From Halobellus ruber (GTDB lineage Archaea; Halobacteriota; Halobacteria; Halobacteriales; Haloferacaceae): 64,000 nucleotides of DNA. This document shows, piece by piece, positions 28,283-36,954 of the stretch. Where the stretch lies: positions 620,001-684,000 of the forward strand of contig NZ_JACKXD010000002.1 in the NCBI RefSeq assembly GCF_014212355.1. The letters run 5' to 3'. Position numbers and translations under genes: made by a program. Each line of letters opens with the position of its first letter. Positions within the stretch are counted from its first letter, which is position 1. Under the pieces are notes generated by a model, which was not told where the DNA came from, did not search any database, and worked only from the letters and a program-made list of their open reading frames with translations.

Positions 28283-29578
28283 ATGGACGTCACGATCCCG
28301 GAGTCACGCGTCGCCGGCCGCGTTCGCGCCCCGCCCTCGAAGAGCTACACCCACCGTGCGATCCTGGCGGCCGGCTACGGCGACGACGCCGTCGTGTCGG
28401 AGCCGCTTCTCAGCGCCGACACGCGGGCCACGATGCGAGCGGTCGAGGCGTTCGGCGGCACCGTCGACCGCGGCGACGACCGGCTCGACGTTTCGGGCTT
28501 CGACGGGCGCCCGGCCGTCCCCGACGACGTGATCGACTGTGCGAACTCCGGGACGACAACCAGGATCGTGACCGCCTGCGGCGCCCTCGTCGACGGGCTC
28601 TGCGTGTTCACCGGCGACGAGTCGCTCCGGTCGCGCCCGCAGGGCCCGCTGCTCGATGCGATCGGGCAGTTGGGCGGCCGCGCGGAGTCGACGCGCGGTA
28701 ACGGGCAGGCGCCGCTCGTGGTCGGCGGACCCGTAGAGGGCGGGACCGTCTCGATTCCGGGCGACGTCTCCTCGCAGTACGTCACAGCCCTCCTGATGGC
28801 CGGCGCGGTCACCCACGGGGGGATCGAGATCGAGCTGGAAACCGAACTGAAGTCCGCGCCGTACGTCGACATCACCATCGAGGTCCTCGACGATTTCGGG
28901 GTCGACGCCGAGCGGACGGACGCGGGCTTTGCTGTCCCCGGCGGGCAGTCCTACCGGCCCGAGGGCGGCGAGTACGCCGTTCCTGGCGACTTCTCGTCGA
29001 TGTCGTACCTGCTCGCGGCGGGGGCGGTCGCGGCCGCCGACGGCGACGCCGTCGTCGTCGAGGGCGCGCGCCCGAGCGCCCAGGGCGACAGCGCCATCGT
29101 GGAGATCCTGGATTCGATGGGCGCGCCGATCGAGTGGAACCAGGAAGCGGGCGAGATCACCGTCCCGCGGGCGTCGCTGTCGGGGACCGTCGTCGACGTG
29201 GGCGACACCCCGGACCTGCTCCCGACGATCGCCGCACTCGGCGCGGTCGCCGACGGCGACACGGTGATCGAGAACTGCGAGCACGTCCGGTACAAGGAGA
29301 CCGACCGCGTGGAAGCCATAGCGGCGGAACTCACCAAACTGGGGGCGTCGGTCACGGAGGACCGAGACCGGTTGGCGGTCCACGGCGGCGAGAGCGACCT
29401 CTCGGGCGCACGGGTCGACGGCCGCGGCGACCACCGGATCGTGATGTCGCTGGCAGTCGCCGGGCTCGCGGCCGACGGCGAGACGACCATCCGGGGCGGA
29501 GAACACGTCGACGTGTCGTTTCCGGGCTTCTTCGAGGCGCTGGAATCACTCGGCGTCGAGGTCCACCGAAGCCGATGA
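28283..29578 (+). CDS. aroA: 3-phosphoshikimate 1-carboxyvinyltransferase (EPSP synthase)
   Basis: Shikimate-pathway enzyme joining PEP and shikimate 3-phosphate; 431 residues from ATG 28283. Clear signatures: [97 protein letters not shown] and [20 protein letters not shown]. The open frame extends to 28220 but the family starts at MDVTIPESR. The next aromatic-pathway gene, aroC, is 2.2 kb away on the same strand, split from it by an opposite-strand metallopeptidase gene. Confidence 0.97.
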   Translation: MDVTIPESRVAGRVRAPPSKSYTHRAILAAGYGDDAVVSEPLLSADTRATMRAVEAFGGTVDRGDDRLDVSGFDGRPAVPDDVIDCANSGTTTRIVTACGALVDGLCVFTGDESLRSRPQGPLLDAIGQLGGRAESTRGNGQAPLVVGGPVEGGTVSIPGDVSSQYVTALLMAGAVTHGGIEIELETELKSAPYVDITIEVLDDFGVDAERTDAGFAVPGGQSYRPEGGEYAVPGDFSSMSYLLAAGAVAAADGDAVVVEGARPSAQGDSAIVEILDSMGAPIEWNQEAGEITVPRASLSGTVVDVGDTPDLLPTIAALGAVADGDTVIENCEHVRYKETDRVEAIAAELTKLGASVTEDRDRLAVHGGESDLSGARVDGRGDHRIVMSLAVAGLAADGETTIRGGEHVDVSFPGFFEALESLGVEVHRSR

Positions 29579-29663
29579 CGACCGGTCGACCGCGCGAATC
29601 CGACGGTCCGGATCCGGCCGGTCGTCGAGCCGTCGTCGATCGGACCACCGACCTCGTGGCCGG

Positions 29664-31520
29664 TCACCCGACGAACTCGACGAACGCGACGATCGCGGTG
29701 AACACCGCGAGCGACGCAGCCGACAACAGCACCAGGCGCACCACCGACCGCCGGGTGAGAACGCCGATCTCGACTCCGACCCGTCGGCTGAGCAACTTGG
29801 CCGCACCGGCCCCGACGGCACCGACGCCGAAGACCCCGGTGGCGACGAGCGACCCGAGGACGGCGAACGCGACACCGGGTCCGATCCCGTCGTCGCCCGA
29901 CGCGGCACCGTCGGCGTCGCCGGACGCAGTTCCCTCGGAGTCGCCGGCTTCCGGAGCGGGCTCCTCCGATTCGGTCCGTCTGGGGGAGTCGTCGTACGAC
30001 AGCGGGTCGGTTCCGCGGCGGAGTTCCTCGCCGTCGTCGAACCCGTCGCCGTCGGTGTCGGCCGCGAACGGCTCCGTCCCGTTGTCGAGTTCGGCCGCCG
30101 TGTGCAGGCCGTCGCCGTCGCTGTCGACGCCCGACTGCACGGGCGCGTACAGCGACTGATCGAGCGGCACGGTCGGGGCGTCGGTGGTCGTGAGGTGGCG
30201 GTCGAGCCAGCCACCGAGCCGACGCCCCGACACCGCCGCGACGGCATTCTTGAAGTCGGCGTACGACACGCGACCGTCGTGGCGGTTCAGCCGCCGGACG
30301 ACGTCGGCGAGCGACCTGTTCCGGTCGGTGGCGGTCCGGATCTTCGCGTCGAGTGCGGCCAGCACGCGGGCTCCCTTGGAGTAGTCCACCGGGAGGGTGT
30401 CCGCGGTGCGGGTCTCCGGCGCGAGCCGCCGGGTGGCGTTTTCGGCGGTCGAGACCTCCGAGTGGAACTCCCGGTAGCTTTTCGTGCCGCGGTACAGCGG
30501 CAGTAGCTGCCCGTAGTACGACGCCTGTGCTTCGACGAGCCAGTTCATCCGGTCCGTGGTTGAAAACTCCTGACGGGTGTGGACGTACTCGTGGACGTAC
30601 GTGGTGCCGTCGGCGGGAGACTCTGCAGAGACCCAGATGCTGTCGACGCCGCTCCCGTTGACTCCGCCCACGCTCGCTCGGAGTCCGCCCTCGCGCAGCG
30701 GACTCGGGCCGACGAACGCGACCACTCGTTCGTCACGTCTCGGGACGTCGTACAGGCGGTTCGCGGCACCCAGGGTGTCGAGCACCGCCGACGCGTTCGT
30801 CGGCGCCGCCGCCGCAGGCGTGACGACGACGAACTCCTGGCCGTGGCGGGTTCCGTTCGTCCGCTCGTGCTGCCCGAGGTAGACCATTCCCGGGGTCGCG
30901 TAGCCGGACTCCCCGTCGGCGACTGCGACCGCCCGGTCGAACGCCACCTCCCCCTCACTCGACCGGTACCTGCCGAGCACCGGACGCGGCGGACCGAACA
31001 GCGCCCACTCCCCGGTGTCGACGTAGTCGAACCCGCCGAAGACGGTGCTCGACTCGTTGACCGCGTACCGCAGCCGGAGCGACGGCGCTTCGACCGCGGA
31101 GTCGTCCCGCTCCCACCGCCACCGGTCGCCCTCGGAGGTCTCGACGAACCCGGTCGTGTCCGTGACGGTGAGTCGGTCCGCGTTGCGAGCCGCCGGATCG
31201 ACCACGAGTCCGGTGACGGACCGCGGAACGTCGTAGGTGACGCGAACCGCAACGACGCCGGGGTCGGGGGCCCGCTCGAACGCGTGGGTCGCGTTGATCG
31301 TCGGCTGCTCCGGTCGCGCCACGGCCGAGTCGCTCGTGTCCCGAACGTCTCCCCCGTCCGCGACCGACCGATCGGTCCACACCGCCGCGGCTCCGTCACC
31401 GCCCCGGCCCGTCGCCCCGCTGGCCCCGTCGGCCGCAGTCGGGGCGGCCGAAACGATCAGGATCGTGACGATGGCGACGACGAGGAGCGCCCTGCCGACC
31501 CGGGACGTGGGGCGTCGCAT
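29664..31520 (-). CDS. Secreted, membrane-anchored zinc metallopeptidase-like protein with Ca-binding repeats
   Basis: 618 residues. A Sec signal (residues 1-31, VGRALLVVAIVTILIVSAAP) is followed by a beta-rich region, then a gluzincin-like catalytic core with HEYVH (His310-Glu311, His314) and a downstream NWLVEAQASYYG whose Glu330 could be the third metal ligand. Around 475-525 are thrombospondin type 3-like Asp repeats (DSDGDGLHTAAELDNGTEPF and DTDGDGFDDGEELRRGTDP), expected to bind calcium. Two C-terminal hydrophobic helices anchor it outside the cell. Similar to M61-type halobacterial proteins. Substrate unknown. Confidence 0.8.
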   Translation of the reverse strand: MRRPTSRVGRALLVVAIVTILIVSAAPTAADGASGATGRGGDGAAAVWTDRSVADGGDVRDTSDSAVARPEQPTINATHAFERAPDPGVVAVRVTYDVPRSVTGLVVDPAARNADRLTVTDTTGFVETSEGDRWRWERDDSAVEAPSLRLRYAVNESSTVFGGFDYVDTGEWALFGPPRPVLGRYRSSEGEVAFDRAVAVADGESGYATPGMVYLGQHERTNGTRHGQEFVVVTPAAAAPTNASAVLDTLGAANRLYDVPRRDERVVAFVGPSPLREGGLRASVGGVNGSGVDSIWVSAESPADGTTYVHEYVHTRQEFSTTDRMNWLVEAQASYYGQLLPLYRGTKSYREFHSEVSTAENATRRLAPETRTADTLPVDYSKGARVLAALDAKIRTATDRNRSLADVVRRLNRHDGRVSYADFKNAVAAVSGRRLGGWLDRHLTTTDAPTVPLDQSLYAPVQSGVDSDGDGLHTAAELDNGTEPFAADTDGDGFDDGEELRRGTDPLSYDDSPRRTESEEPAPEAGDSEGTASGDADGAASGDDGIGPGVAFAVLGSLVATGVFGVGAVGAGAAKLLSRRVGVEIGVLTRRSVVRLVLLSAASLAVFTAIVAFVEFVG

Positions 31521-31563
31521 CTCCGTCCGCAGCTACCACTCACAGCGTGTTAAACGCTAACGG

Positions 31564-31647
31564 TATAGTAGCGTTTGCAAGTCTTCGTTCACTCGATCGC
31601 ACGACGGCGTGCGATCGGACGTGCAACCGGTTGCAAACGCTACTGTA
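31564..31647. repeat. Small inverted-repeat element (MITE-like), intact copy 2
   Basis: Perfect 14-base terminal arms AGTAGCGTTTGCAA (31567-31580) and TTGCAAACGCTACT (31631-31644) enclose about 50 bases that contain a second palindrome, CGATCGCACG-ACGG-CGTGCGATCG. Near-identical to 2608-2669. It lies between the metallopeptidase start and aroC, about 120 bases upstream of the aroC ATG, so it may influence either promoter. It has no coding capacity. A non-autonomous transposon remnant is the simplest reading. Confidence 0.8.
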
Positions 31648-31768
31648 GGGGAGGGTGCGCTGGGACGCGGCTTCGGTCCGGCGTACGGGCGGCGCTCGCC
31701 CGGTTGCGACCGGGAACGAGCGGTGCGTCCTGCAACGTATTTAACCCCGGAACCCCGACGACGGCGTA

Positions 31769-32920
31769 ATGAACGGGAACCGATTCGGGCGGCTGTTCCA
31801 GGTCACGACCTACGGCGAGAGCCACGGCGACGCGATGGGCGTGACCGTCTCGGGGTGTCCCGCCGGACTCGAACTCGACGAATCCGACGTGCAGGCCGAA
31901 CTCGACCGTCGGAAGCCGGGCCAGTCGATGATCACCACCTCCCGCGGGGAACCCGACGCGGTTTCGATCAACTCCGGAACCCAGGACGGCTACACCACCG
32001 GCACCCCGATCGGGATGGTGATTGAGAACAAGGACGCCCGCTCGGGGAAGTACGAGCCGTTCGTGACCGCGCCGCGCCCCAGCCACGGCGACTTCACCTA
32101 CTCCGCGAAGTTCGGGACCCGCAACTGGGGCGGCGGCGGTCGCTCCTCGGCCAGGGAGACGGTCAACTGGGTCGCCGCCGGCGCAATCGCGAAGAAGATC
32201 CTCGAACGCGAGGGCATCCAGGTGAAGGCGCACGTGAACCAGATCGGCGACATCGAGGCGCCGCCGGTGACCTTCGAGGAGATGCTCGAACACACCGAGA
32301 AAAACGAGGTCCGGTGTGCCCACCCCGAGACCGCCGAGAGGATGCGCGACCGGATCGACGAGTACCAGAAGGCGGGCGACTCCATCGGCGGGTCGATCTA
32401 CTTCGAGGCCCGCGGGGTCCCGCGGGGGCTCGGCGCCCCCCGGTTCGACTCGTTCCCCGCCCGGCTGGGCAAGGCGATGTTTTCGATCCCGGCGACCACG
32501 AGCTTCGAGTTCGGGCTGGGCCGGGAGGCCCGCGAGTGGACCGGGTCGGACAGAAACGAGGACTGGGAGTTCAGTGAGGACGGCGACCCCGTCCCCGAGG
32601 GCAACACACACGGCGGCCTCCAGGGCGGCATCACCACCGGCCAGCCGATCTACGGCGAGGCCACCTGGCACGCCCCCACGTCGATCCCGAAGACCCAGAA
32701 GACGGTCGACTGGGAGACCGGCGAGGAAAAGGAGATCCAGGTCGTCGGCCGCCACGATCCCGTGTTGCCCCCGCGGGCGGTTCCCGTCGTCGAGGCGATG
32801 TTGAACCTCACCATCGTCGACTTCATGCTCCTCGGCGGCCGGATCAACCCCGACCGGCTCGACGGCCGTCCCGGCGAGTACGCCACCGAGTACCACCCCT
32901 CCAGCCCCGACAACGAGTAG
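31769..32920 (+). CDS. aroC: Chorismate synthase
   Basis: Last step to chorismate, needing reduced FMN. 383 residues with all three family signatures: GESHGDAMGVTVSGCPAG near the N-terminus, the Arg-rich GTRNWGGGGRSSARETVNWVAAGAIA, and HGGLQGGITTGQPI with RHDPVLPPRAVPVVEAM towards the end. Start MNGNRFGRLFQVTTYGESHG is canonical. The promoter region lies in 31650-31768, next to the repeat element; the stretch TATTTAACCCC (31738-31748) is a possible TATA box about 30 bases upstream. Confidence 0.97.
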   Translation: MNGNRFGRLFQVTTYGESHGDAMGVTVSGCPAGLELDESDVQAELDRRKPGQSMITTSRGEPDAVSINSGTQDGYTTGTPIGMVIENKDARSGKYEPFVTAPRPSHGDFTYSAKFGTRNWGGGGRSSARETVNWVAAGAIAKKILEREGIQVKAHVNQIGDIEAPPVTFEEMLEHTEKNEVRCAHPETAERMRDRIDEYQKAGDSIGGSIYFEARGVPRGLGAPRFDSFPARLGKAMFSIPATTSFEFGLGREAREWTGSDRNEDWEFSEDGDPVPEGNTHGGLQGGITTGQPIYGEATWHAPTSIPKTQKTVDWETGEEKEIQVVGRHDPVLPPRAVPVVEAMLNLTIVDFMLLGGRINPDRLDGRPGEYATEYHPSSPDNE

Positions 32921-33173
32921 GCTCCATCCCGTTCGGTACCGGGAGATCGATCGGCTGATTTGATCAATCGGTCGACGTATGGTGGATAAATAAACGTTTG
33001 CTTAGAAATAGCATATTTTTAGCCGGAATTTGGGTATTAAATCCGGTTTAAGGTTAAAAACATACACATATTAGGACTTTCATCATCTTTCCTTGGTAAC
33101 TTATAGCAAAGGCTTTAATCGACTCGTAGCGAAAGTATTCGGTAGTGGCCCCCTCGGGCCGTGAGCTCAAACT
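32921..33173. promoter_or_regulatory. AT-rich upstream region of porAB with leader hairpin
   Basis: From about 32980 to 33130 the sequence is strikingly AT-rich (TAAATAAACG, GCATATTTTTAG, GGTATTAAATCC, AACATACACATATT) in a genome otherwise near two thirds GC. The probable TATA segment is GGCTTTAATC at about 33110-33119. A perfect hairpin GGCCC-CCTC-GGGCC (33147-33160) sits 13 bases before the ATG, within the expected leader. This is probably a strong, regulated promoter; an alternative is a remnant of inserted DNA. Confidence 0.55.
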
Positions 33174-35072
33174 ATGACTACCGACGAACTCATCTGGCGG
33201 ATCGCGGGCGGATCCGGCGACGGGATCGCCTCGACCAGCCAGAACTTCGCGAAGGCCCTGATGCGGTCGGGGTTGCACGTATTCACGCACCGGCACTATC
33301 CGTCGCGCATCCGCGGCGGTCACACCTACACCGAGGTACGGGTCTCGGCGGACCCGATCCGATCCCGTGGCGACGGGTACAACTTCCTGCTCGCGCTGGG
33401 CGATTCCTTCGCGCGGAACCCCAAGGAGGGCGCCTACTACGGCAACGAGGAGGTCAAGCCCCTCGCGGAGAACCTCGACGACCTCAGGGACGGCGGGGTC
33501 ATCGTCTACGACTCGGGGCTGCTCGACACTGACGACATCCCCGACTTCGACGAGCGCGTCGAGGAACACGGGTGGCACGTCTACGACATCGACCTCCGGT
33601 CGATCGCCCGCGAGCACGGCCGGGAAGTGATGCGAAACACCGCCGGCGTCGCGGTCACCTGCGCCATCGCGGGGATCGAACCGCAGGCCATCAAGAGCCT
33701 GATGGACGACACGATGCCCGAGAAGGTGTTCGAGCCGAACATGTCCGTGTTCGACGATGCCTACGACGTCGTCACCGAGGAGTACGACGCCGACGCACCC
33801 GACGTGTCGGTTCCCACCGGCTCACACGACGAGGAGCAGGTGCTCATCTCGGGATCCGACGCCATCGCGTACGGCGCCCTCGACGAGGGCTGTCGATTCA
33901 TCGCGGGCTATCCGATGACGCCGTGGACGGAGGTGTTCACGATCATGTCCCAGAACCTCCCGGAGGTCGGCGGGATCTCCGAGCAGGTCGAAGACGAGAT
34001 CGCCGCGGCGGCGCTGGCGATCGGCGCCTCCCACGCCGGCGTGAAGGCGATGTCGGGCTCCTCGGGCGGCGGGTTCGCGCTGATGTCGGAGCCGCTGGGG
34101 CTCGCGGAGATGACCGAGACGCCGGTCGTCCTCATCGAGGCGATGCGGGCCGGTCCCTCCACCGGGATGCCCACCAAGACCGAACAGGGCGACTTAGAGC
34201 ACGTCCTCTACACCTCCCAGGGCGACTCCCACCGGGTCGTGTTCGCGCCCGCCGACGCCGAGGAAGCGTACCGACAGACCCGGCGGGCGTTCCGGATCGC
34301 CTACGAGTACCAGCTCCCCTCGATCATCCTCTACGACCAGAAGAACGGCGGGGAGCTCCAGAACGTGCCCGCGAGCGTGTTCGACGAGGAACCGAACCCC
34401 GATCTCGGGTCGGTCCTCACCGAGGCGGAGCTGGCGGACGCCCCCCACGACGCATCGGGGAAGTTCAACCGGTTCCAGTACGACGTCGAAGGCGACGTCA
34501 GCCCCCGGTCGATCCCCGGACAGGAGGGCGGTCGGTACCTCGCCACCGGCAACGAGCACATGCCCGCCGGCCACATCTCCGAAGACCCCGAGAACCGCGT
34601 GAACCAGGTCAACCGCCGGATGTCCAAGATGGACACCATCCGGAAGGAACTCGACGGCGACGACGGCGAGCGCAACTTCCATTACGGGCCCGCCGACGCC
34701 GACTACGGGATTATGACCTTCGGCTCCCAGCAGGGGACCGCCGCCGAGGCCGTCGACACGCTGAACGAGGCCGGCGAGTCGGTGAAGCTGCTCGGCGTCT
34801 CCGAACTCGCGCCGTACCCGGTCGACGAGGTGGCGGGGTTCATCGAGAGCGTCGAGGAGGTGTTGGTCGTGGAGATGAACGCCTCCGCGCAGTTCCGCGG
34901 CCTGACCCAGAAGGAACTCGGCCGGTTCGGCGAGAAGCTCTCGAGCCTCCTGAAGTACAACGGCAACCCCTTCGAGCCCGGCGAGATCGTCGAGGGGTTC
35001 CGCACGAGCATCGTCGAGGACGGGACGCTGCCCGGCCACGAGACCAAGTTCGTCCCCGCAGCAGGTGATTAA
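33174..35072 (+). CDS. porA: Pyruvate (2-oxoacid):ferredoxin oxidoreductase, fused gamma-alpha subunit
   Basis: 632 residues. Residues 1-200 are the gamma domain (IAGGSGDGIASTSQNFAKAL, RIRGGHTYTEVRVS), followed by the alpha domain (ISGSDAIAYGALDEGCRFIAGYPMTPWTEVF, FALMSEPLGLAEMTETPVVLIEAMRAGPSTGMPTKTEQGDL) and a C-terminal transketolase-like domain (SVKLLGVSELAPYPVDEV). With the next gene it forms the alpha2beta2 enzyme that makes acetyl-CoA and reduces ferredoxin. The 632/312 residue pair fits, from memory, the haloarchaeal pyruvate enzyme rather than the shorter 2-oxoglutarate enzyme korAB; this choice is not proven. The start is 3 bases upstream of porB's stop-start junction pattern (2 bases between genes). 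Confidence 0.83.
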   Translation: MTTDELIWRIAGGSGDGIASTSQNFAKALMRSGLHVFTHRHYPSRIRGGHTYTEVRVSADPIRSRGDGYNFLLALGDSFARNPKEGAYYGNEEVKPLAENLDDLRDGGVIVYDSGLLDTDDIPDFDERVEEHGWHVYDIDLRSIAREHGREVMRNTAGVAVTCAIAGIEPQAIKSLMDDTMPEKVFEPNMSVFDDAYDVVTEEYDADAPDVSVPTGSHDEEQVLISGSDAIAYGALDEGCRFIAGYPMTPWTEVFTIMSQNLPEVGGISEQVEDEIAAAALAIGASHAGVKAMSGSSGGGFALMSEPLGLAEMTETPVVLIEAMRAGPSTGMPTKTEQGDLEHVLYTSQGDSHRVVFAPADAEEAYRQTRRAFRIAYEYQLPSIILYDQKNGGELQNVPASVFDEEPNPDLGSVLTEAELADAPHDASGKFNRFQYDVEGDVSPRSIPGQEGGRYLATGNEHMPAGHISEDPENRVNQVNRRMSKMDTIRKELDGDDGERNFHYGPADADYGIMTFGSQQGTAAEAVDTLNEAGESVKLLGVSELAPYPVDEVAGFIESVEEVLVVEMNASAQFRGLTQKELGRFGEKLSSLLKYNGNPFEPGEIVEGFRTSIVEDGTLPGHETKFVPAAGD

Positions 35073-35074
35073 CA

Positions 35075-36013
35075 ATGAGCACATTCAGTGCAATCGGCGA
35101 AGACGTCGAACGCGACCGCAACGAGTACACGCCCGGTCTGGAACCGCAGCCGACGTGGTGTCCGGGCTGCGGCGACTTCGGGGTTCTGAAGGCCCTGAAG
35201 GGCGCCGCGGCCGAACTGGGCCTGTCGCCCGAGGAGATGCTGGTCTGTACCGGCATCGGCTGCTCGGGCAAGCTGAACAGCTACTTCGAGAGCTACGGCT
35301 TCCACACGATCCACGGCCGCTCGCTGCCGATCGCGCGGGCCGCGAAGCTCGCGAATCCCGGCCTCACGGTCGTCGCCGCCGGCGGCGACGGCGACGGCTA
35401 CGGGATCGGCGGCAACCACTTCGCCCACTCGGCCCGGGAGAACCACGACATGACCTACATCGTGTTCAACAACGAGATCTTCGGGCTGACGAAGGGCCAG
35501 ACCTCGCCGACGTCGCCGAAGGGCCACAAATCGAAGACCCAGCCGCACGGGTCGGCGAAGGACCCCATCCGGCCGCTGTCCCAATCGTTGACCGCGGGGG
35601 CGTCCTACATCGCCCGGACCGCCGCGGTCAACCCCAACCAGGCGAAGGACATCATCGTGGAAGCGATCGAGCACGACGGCTTTTCCCACATCGACTTCCT
35701 CACGCAGTGTCCCACCTGGAACAAGGACGCAAAGCAGTACGTCCCCTACATCGACATCAACGATTCCGACGACTACGAGTTCGACAGGACCGATCGTTCG
35801 GAGGCCTCCGAGATGATGTACGAGACCGAGACGGTCCTCCACGAGGGGACGGTCCTGACGGGTCGGTACTACGTCGACGAGGAACGCCCCTCCTACACCC
35901 AGGAGAAGCAGGCCATCGGCGAGATGCCCGACGAGCCCCTCGCGGAGCGGTACTTCGACGACGATTACGAGTGGGAACGCGTCTACGACACGTTCCTGGA
36001 CCGGCACAAGTAG
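35075..36013 (+). CDS. porB: Pyruvate (2-oxoacid):ferredoxin oxidoreductase, beta subunit
   Basis: 312 residues, directly after porA (2 bases between stop and ATG). This subunit binds thiamine diphosphate and the 4Fe-4S cluster: WCPGCGDFG, VCTGIGCSGK and the TPP motif GGDGDGYGIGGNHFAHSAR with FNNEIFGLTKGQTSPTSP. A third cluster Cys is probably in LTQCPTW. A run of five T at 36028-36032, 15 bases after the stop, may end the transcript. Same uncertainty as porA about pyruvate versus 2-oxoglutarate. Confidence 0.87.
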   Translation: MSTFSAIGEDVERDRNEYTPGLEPQPTWCPGCGDFGVLKALKGAAAELGLSPEEMLVCTGIGCSGKLNSYFESYGFHTIHGRSLPIARAAKLANPGLTVVAAGGDGDGYGIGGNHFAHSARENHDMTYIVFNNEIFGLTKGQTSPTSPKGHKSKTQPHGSAKDPIRPLSQSLTAGASYIARTAAVNPNQAKDIIVEAIEHDGFSHIDFLTQCPTWNKDAKQYVPYIDINDSDDYEFDRTDRSEASEMMYETETVLHEGTVLTGRYYVDEERPSYTQEKQAIGEMPDEPLAERYFDDDYEWERVYDTFLDRHK

Positions 36014-36058
36014 GCCGTCGGCCCCAGTTTTTACCAGTCACCGCCGACACAGGGACGT

Positions 36059-36223
36059 ATGCACAGACGACGATTCATCGTTGCGTCCGTAGCCGCGGCG
36101 GCCGCGCTCGCCGGCTGTGGGAGTCCCGACGACGACGGCGGCAGCGAGGAGGACGACGAGGGCGGCGGCGGTGGCGGGTACTCGATGGACTGTCCGCAAC
36201 CCGCCGAGAGTCCTCGACAGTAG
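36059..36223 (+). CDS. Very small Tat lipoprotein, possibly truncated
   Basis: 54 residues, MHRRRFIVASVAAAAALAGC then an acidic Gly-rich tail ending in DCPQPAESPRQ. The RRRFI twin-arginine motif, short hydrophobic core and lipobox (LAGC, Cys20) are textbook for a haloarchaeal Tat lipoprotein, yet no folded domain follows. It lies 45 bases after porB and 150 bases before the Lrp gene, in the same direction. Either a genuine tiny lipoprotein or the remains of a longer one cut by an early TAG. Confidence 0.6.
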   Translation: MHRRRFIVASVAAAAALAGCGSPDDDGGSEEDDEGGGGGGYSMDCPQPAESPRQ

Positions 36224-36376
36224 CCCGCCTCGACCCTCCGGCGAGAAGTCCACGCACGTCATCCACCCACAGCTCCGGACGCCACCGACGCCGGGGGTGA
36301 CCCGTCGGCTTCGGAGGTCGGAAGCGTGGTTTTCAGGTTCGGAAGGTATTTTTTCCGCCACACGAAAGATATCAGT

Positions 36377-36805
36377 ATGGAAGCCACATCGACGGAGGGG
36401 CGGATCCTCGATATCTTGGAGGAGGACGCCCAGGCGTCGTACGCCGAGATCGCTGACCGGGCCGACGTGTCGAAGCCGACGGTCCGGAAGTACATCCGGA
36501 AGATGGAGGAGGAGGGGATCATCGTGGGGTACTCCGCCGACGTCGACCCGAAGAAGCTCTCGGAGACGTCGATCGCCTTGGTCGGCCTCGACGTCGCCTC
36601 CGAGCGGTACGTGGAGGCAACCCGGGAACTCAAGCAACTCGACGAGATCGAGTCGCTGTACACCTCCTCCGGCGATCACATGCTGATGGCCGAGGTCCGC
36701 GCGGCTGACGGCGACGCACTCGGCGACGTGATCTCCGAGACCCTCCTCTCGATCGAGGGGATCACCGCGGCGCATCCCTCCTTCCTCCAGGAGCGACTGA
36801 AGTAG
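36377..36805 (+). CDS. lrp: Lrp/AsnC-family transcriptional regulator
   Basis: 142 residues from ATG 36377. N-terminal winged helix (GRILDILEEDAQASYAEIADRADVSKPTVRKYIRKMEEEGIIVGYSADVD, within which the recognition helix is SKPTVRKYIRK) and a RAM/AsnC ligand-binding domain (IALVGLDVASERYVEATREL, LYTSSGDHMLMAEV). Such proteins sense amino acids. The 54-base open extension upstream of this ATG is not family-like. Located downstream of porAB in the same direction, so regulation of carbon or amino-acid metabolism is plausible but not shown. Confidence 0.92.
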   Translation: MEATSTEGRILDILEEDAQASYAEIADRADVSKPTVRKYIRKMEEEGIIVGYSADVDPKKLSETSIALVGLDVASERYVEATRELKQLDEIESLYTSSGDHMLMAEVRAADGDALGDVISETLLSIEGITAAHPSFLQERLK

Positions 36806-36954
36806 CCACGCCGTCGGCGATCGTCGGTCGACGTTCCACTTCCGCCCCGGTTTCCGAAGCGTATAGTGCCCCGCCCGCGTACCGTCGCGCCACGGTCGAA
36901 CCGTCCGATGATACCGCCGAGCCCGCGTTCCGACCGCCGGTCGCTCACCCGACG

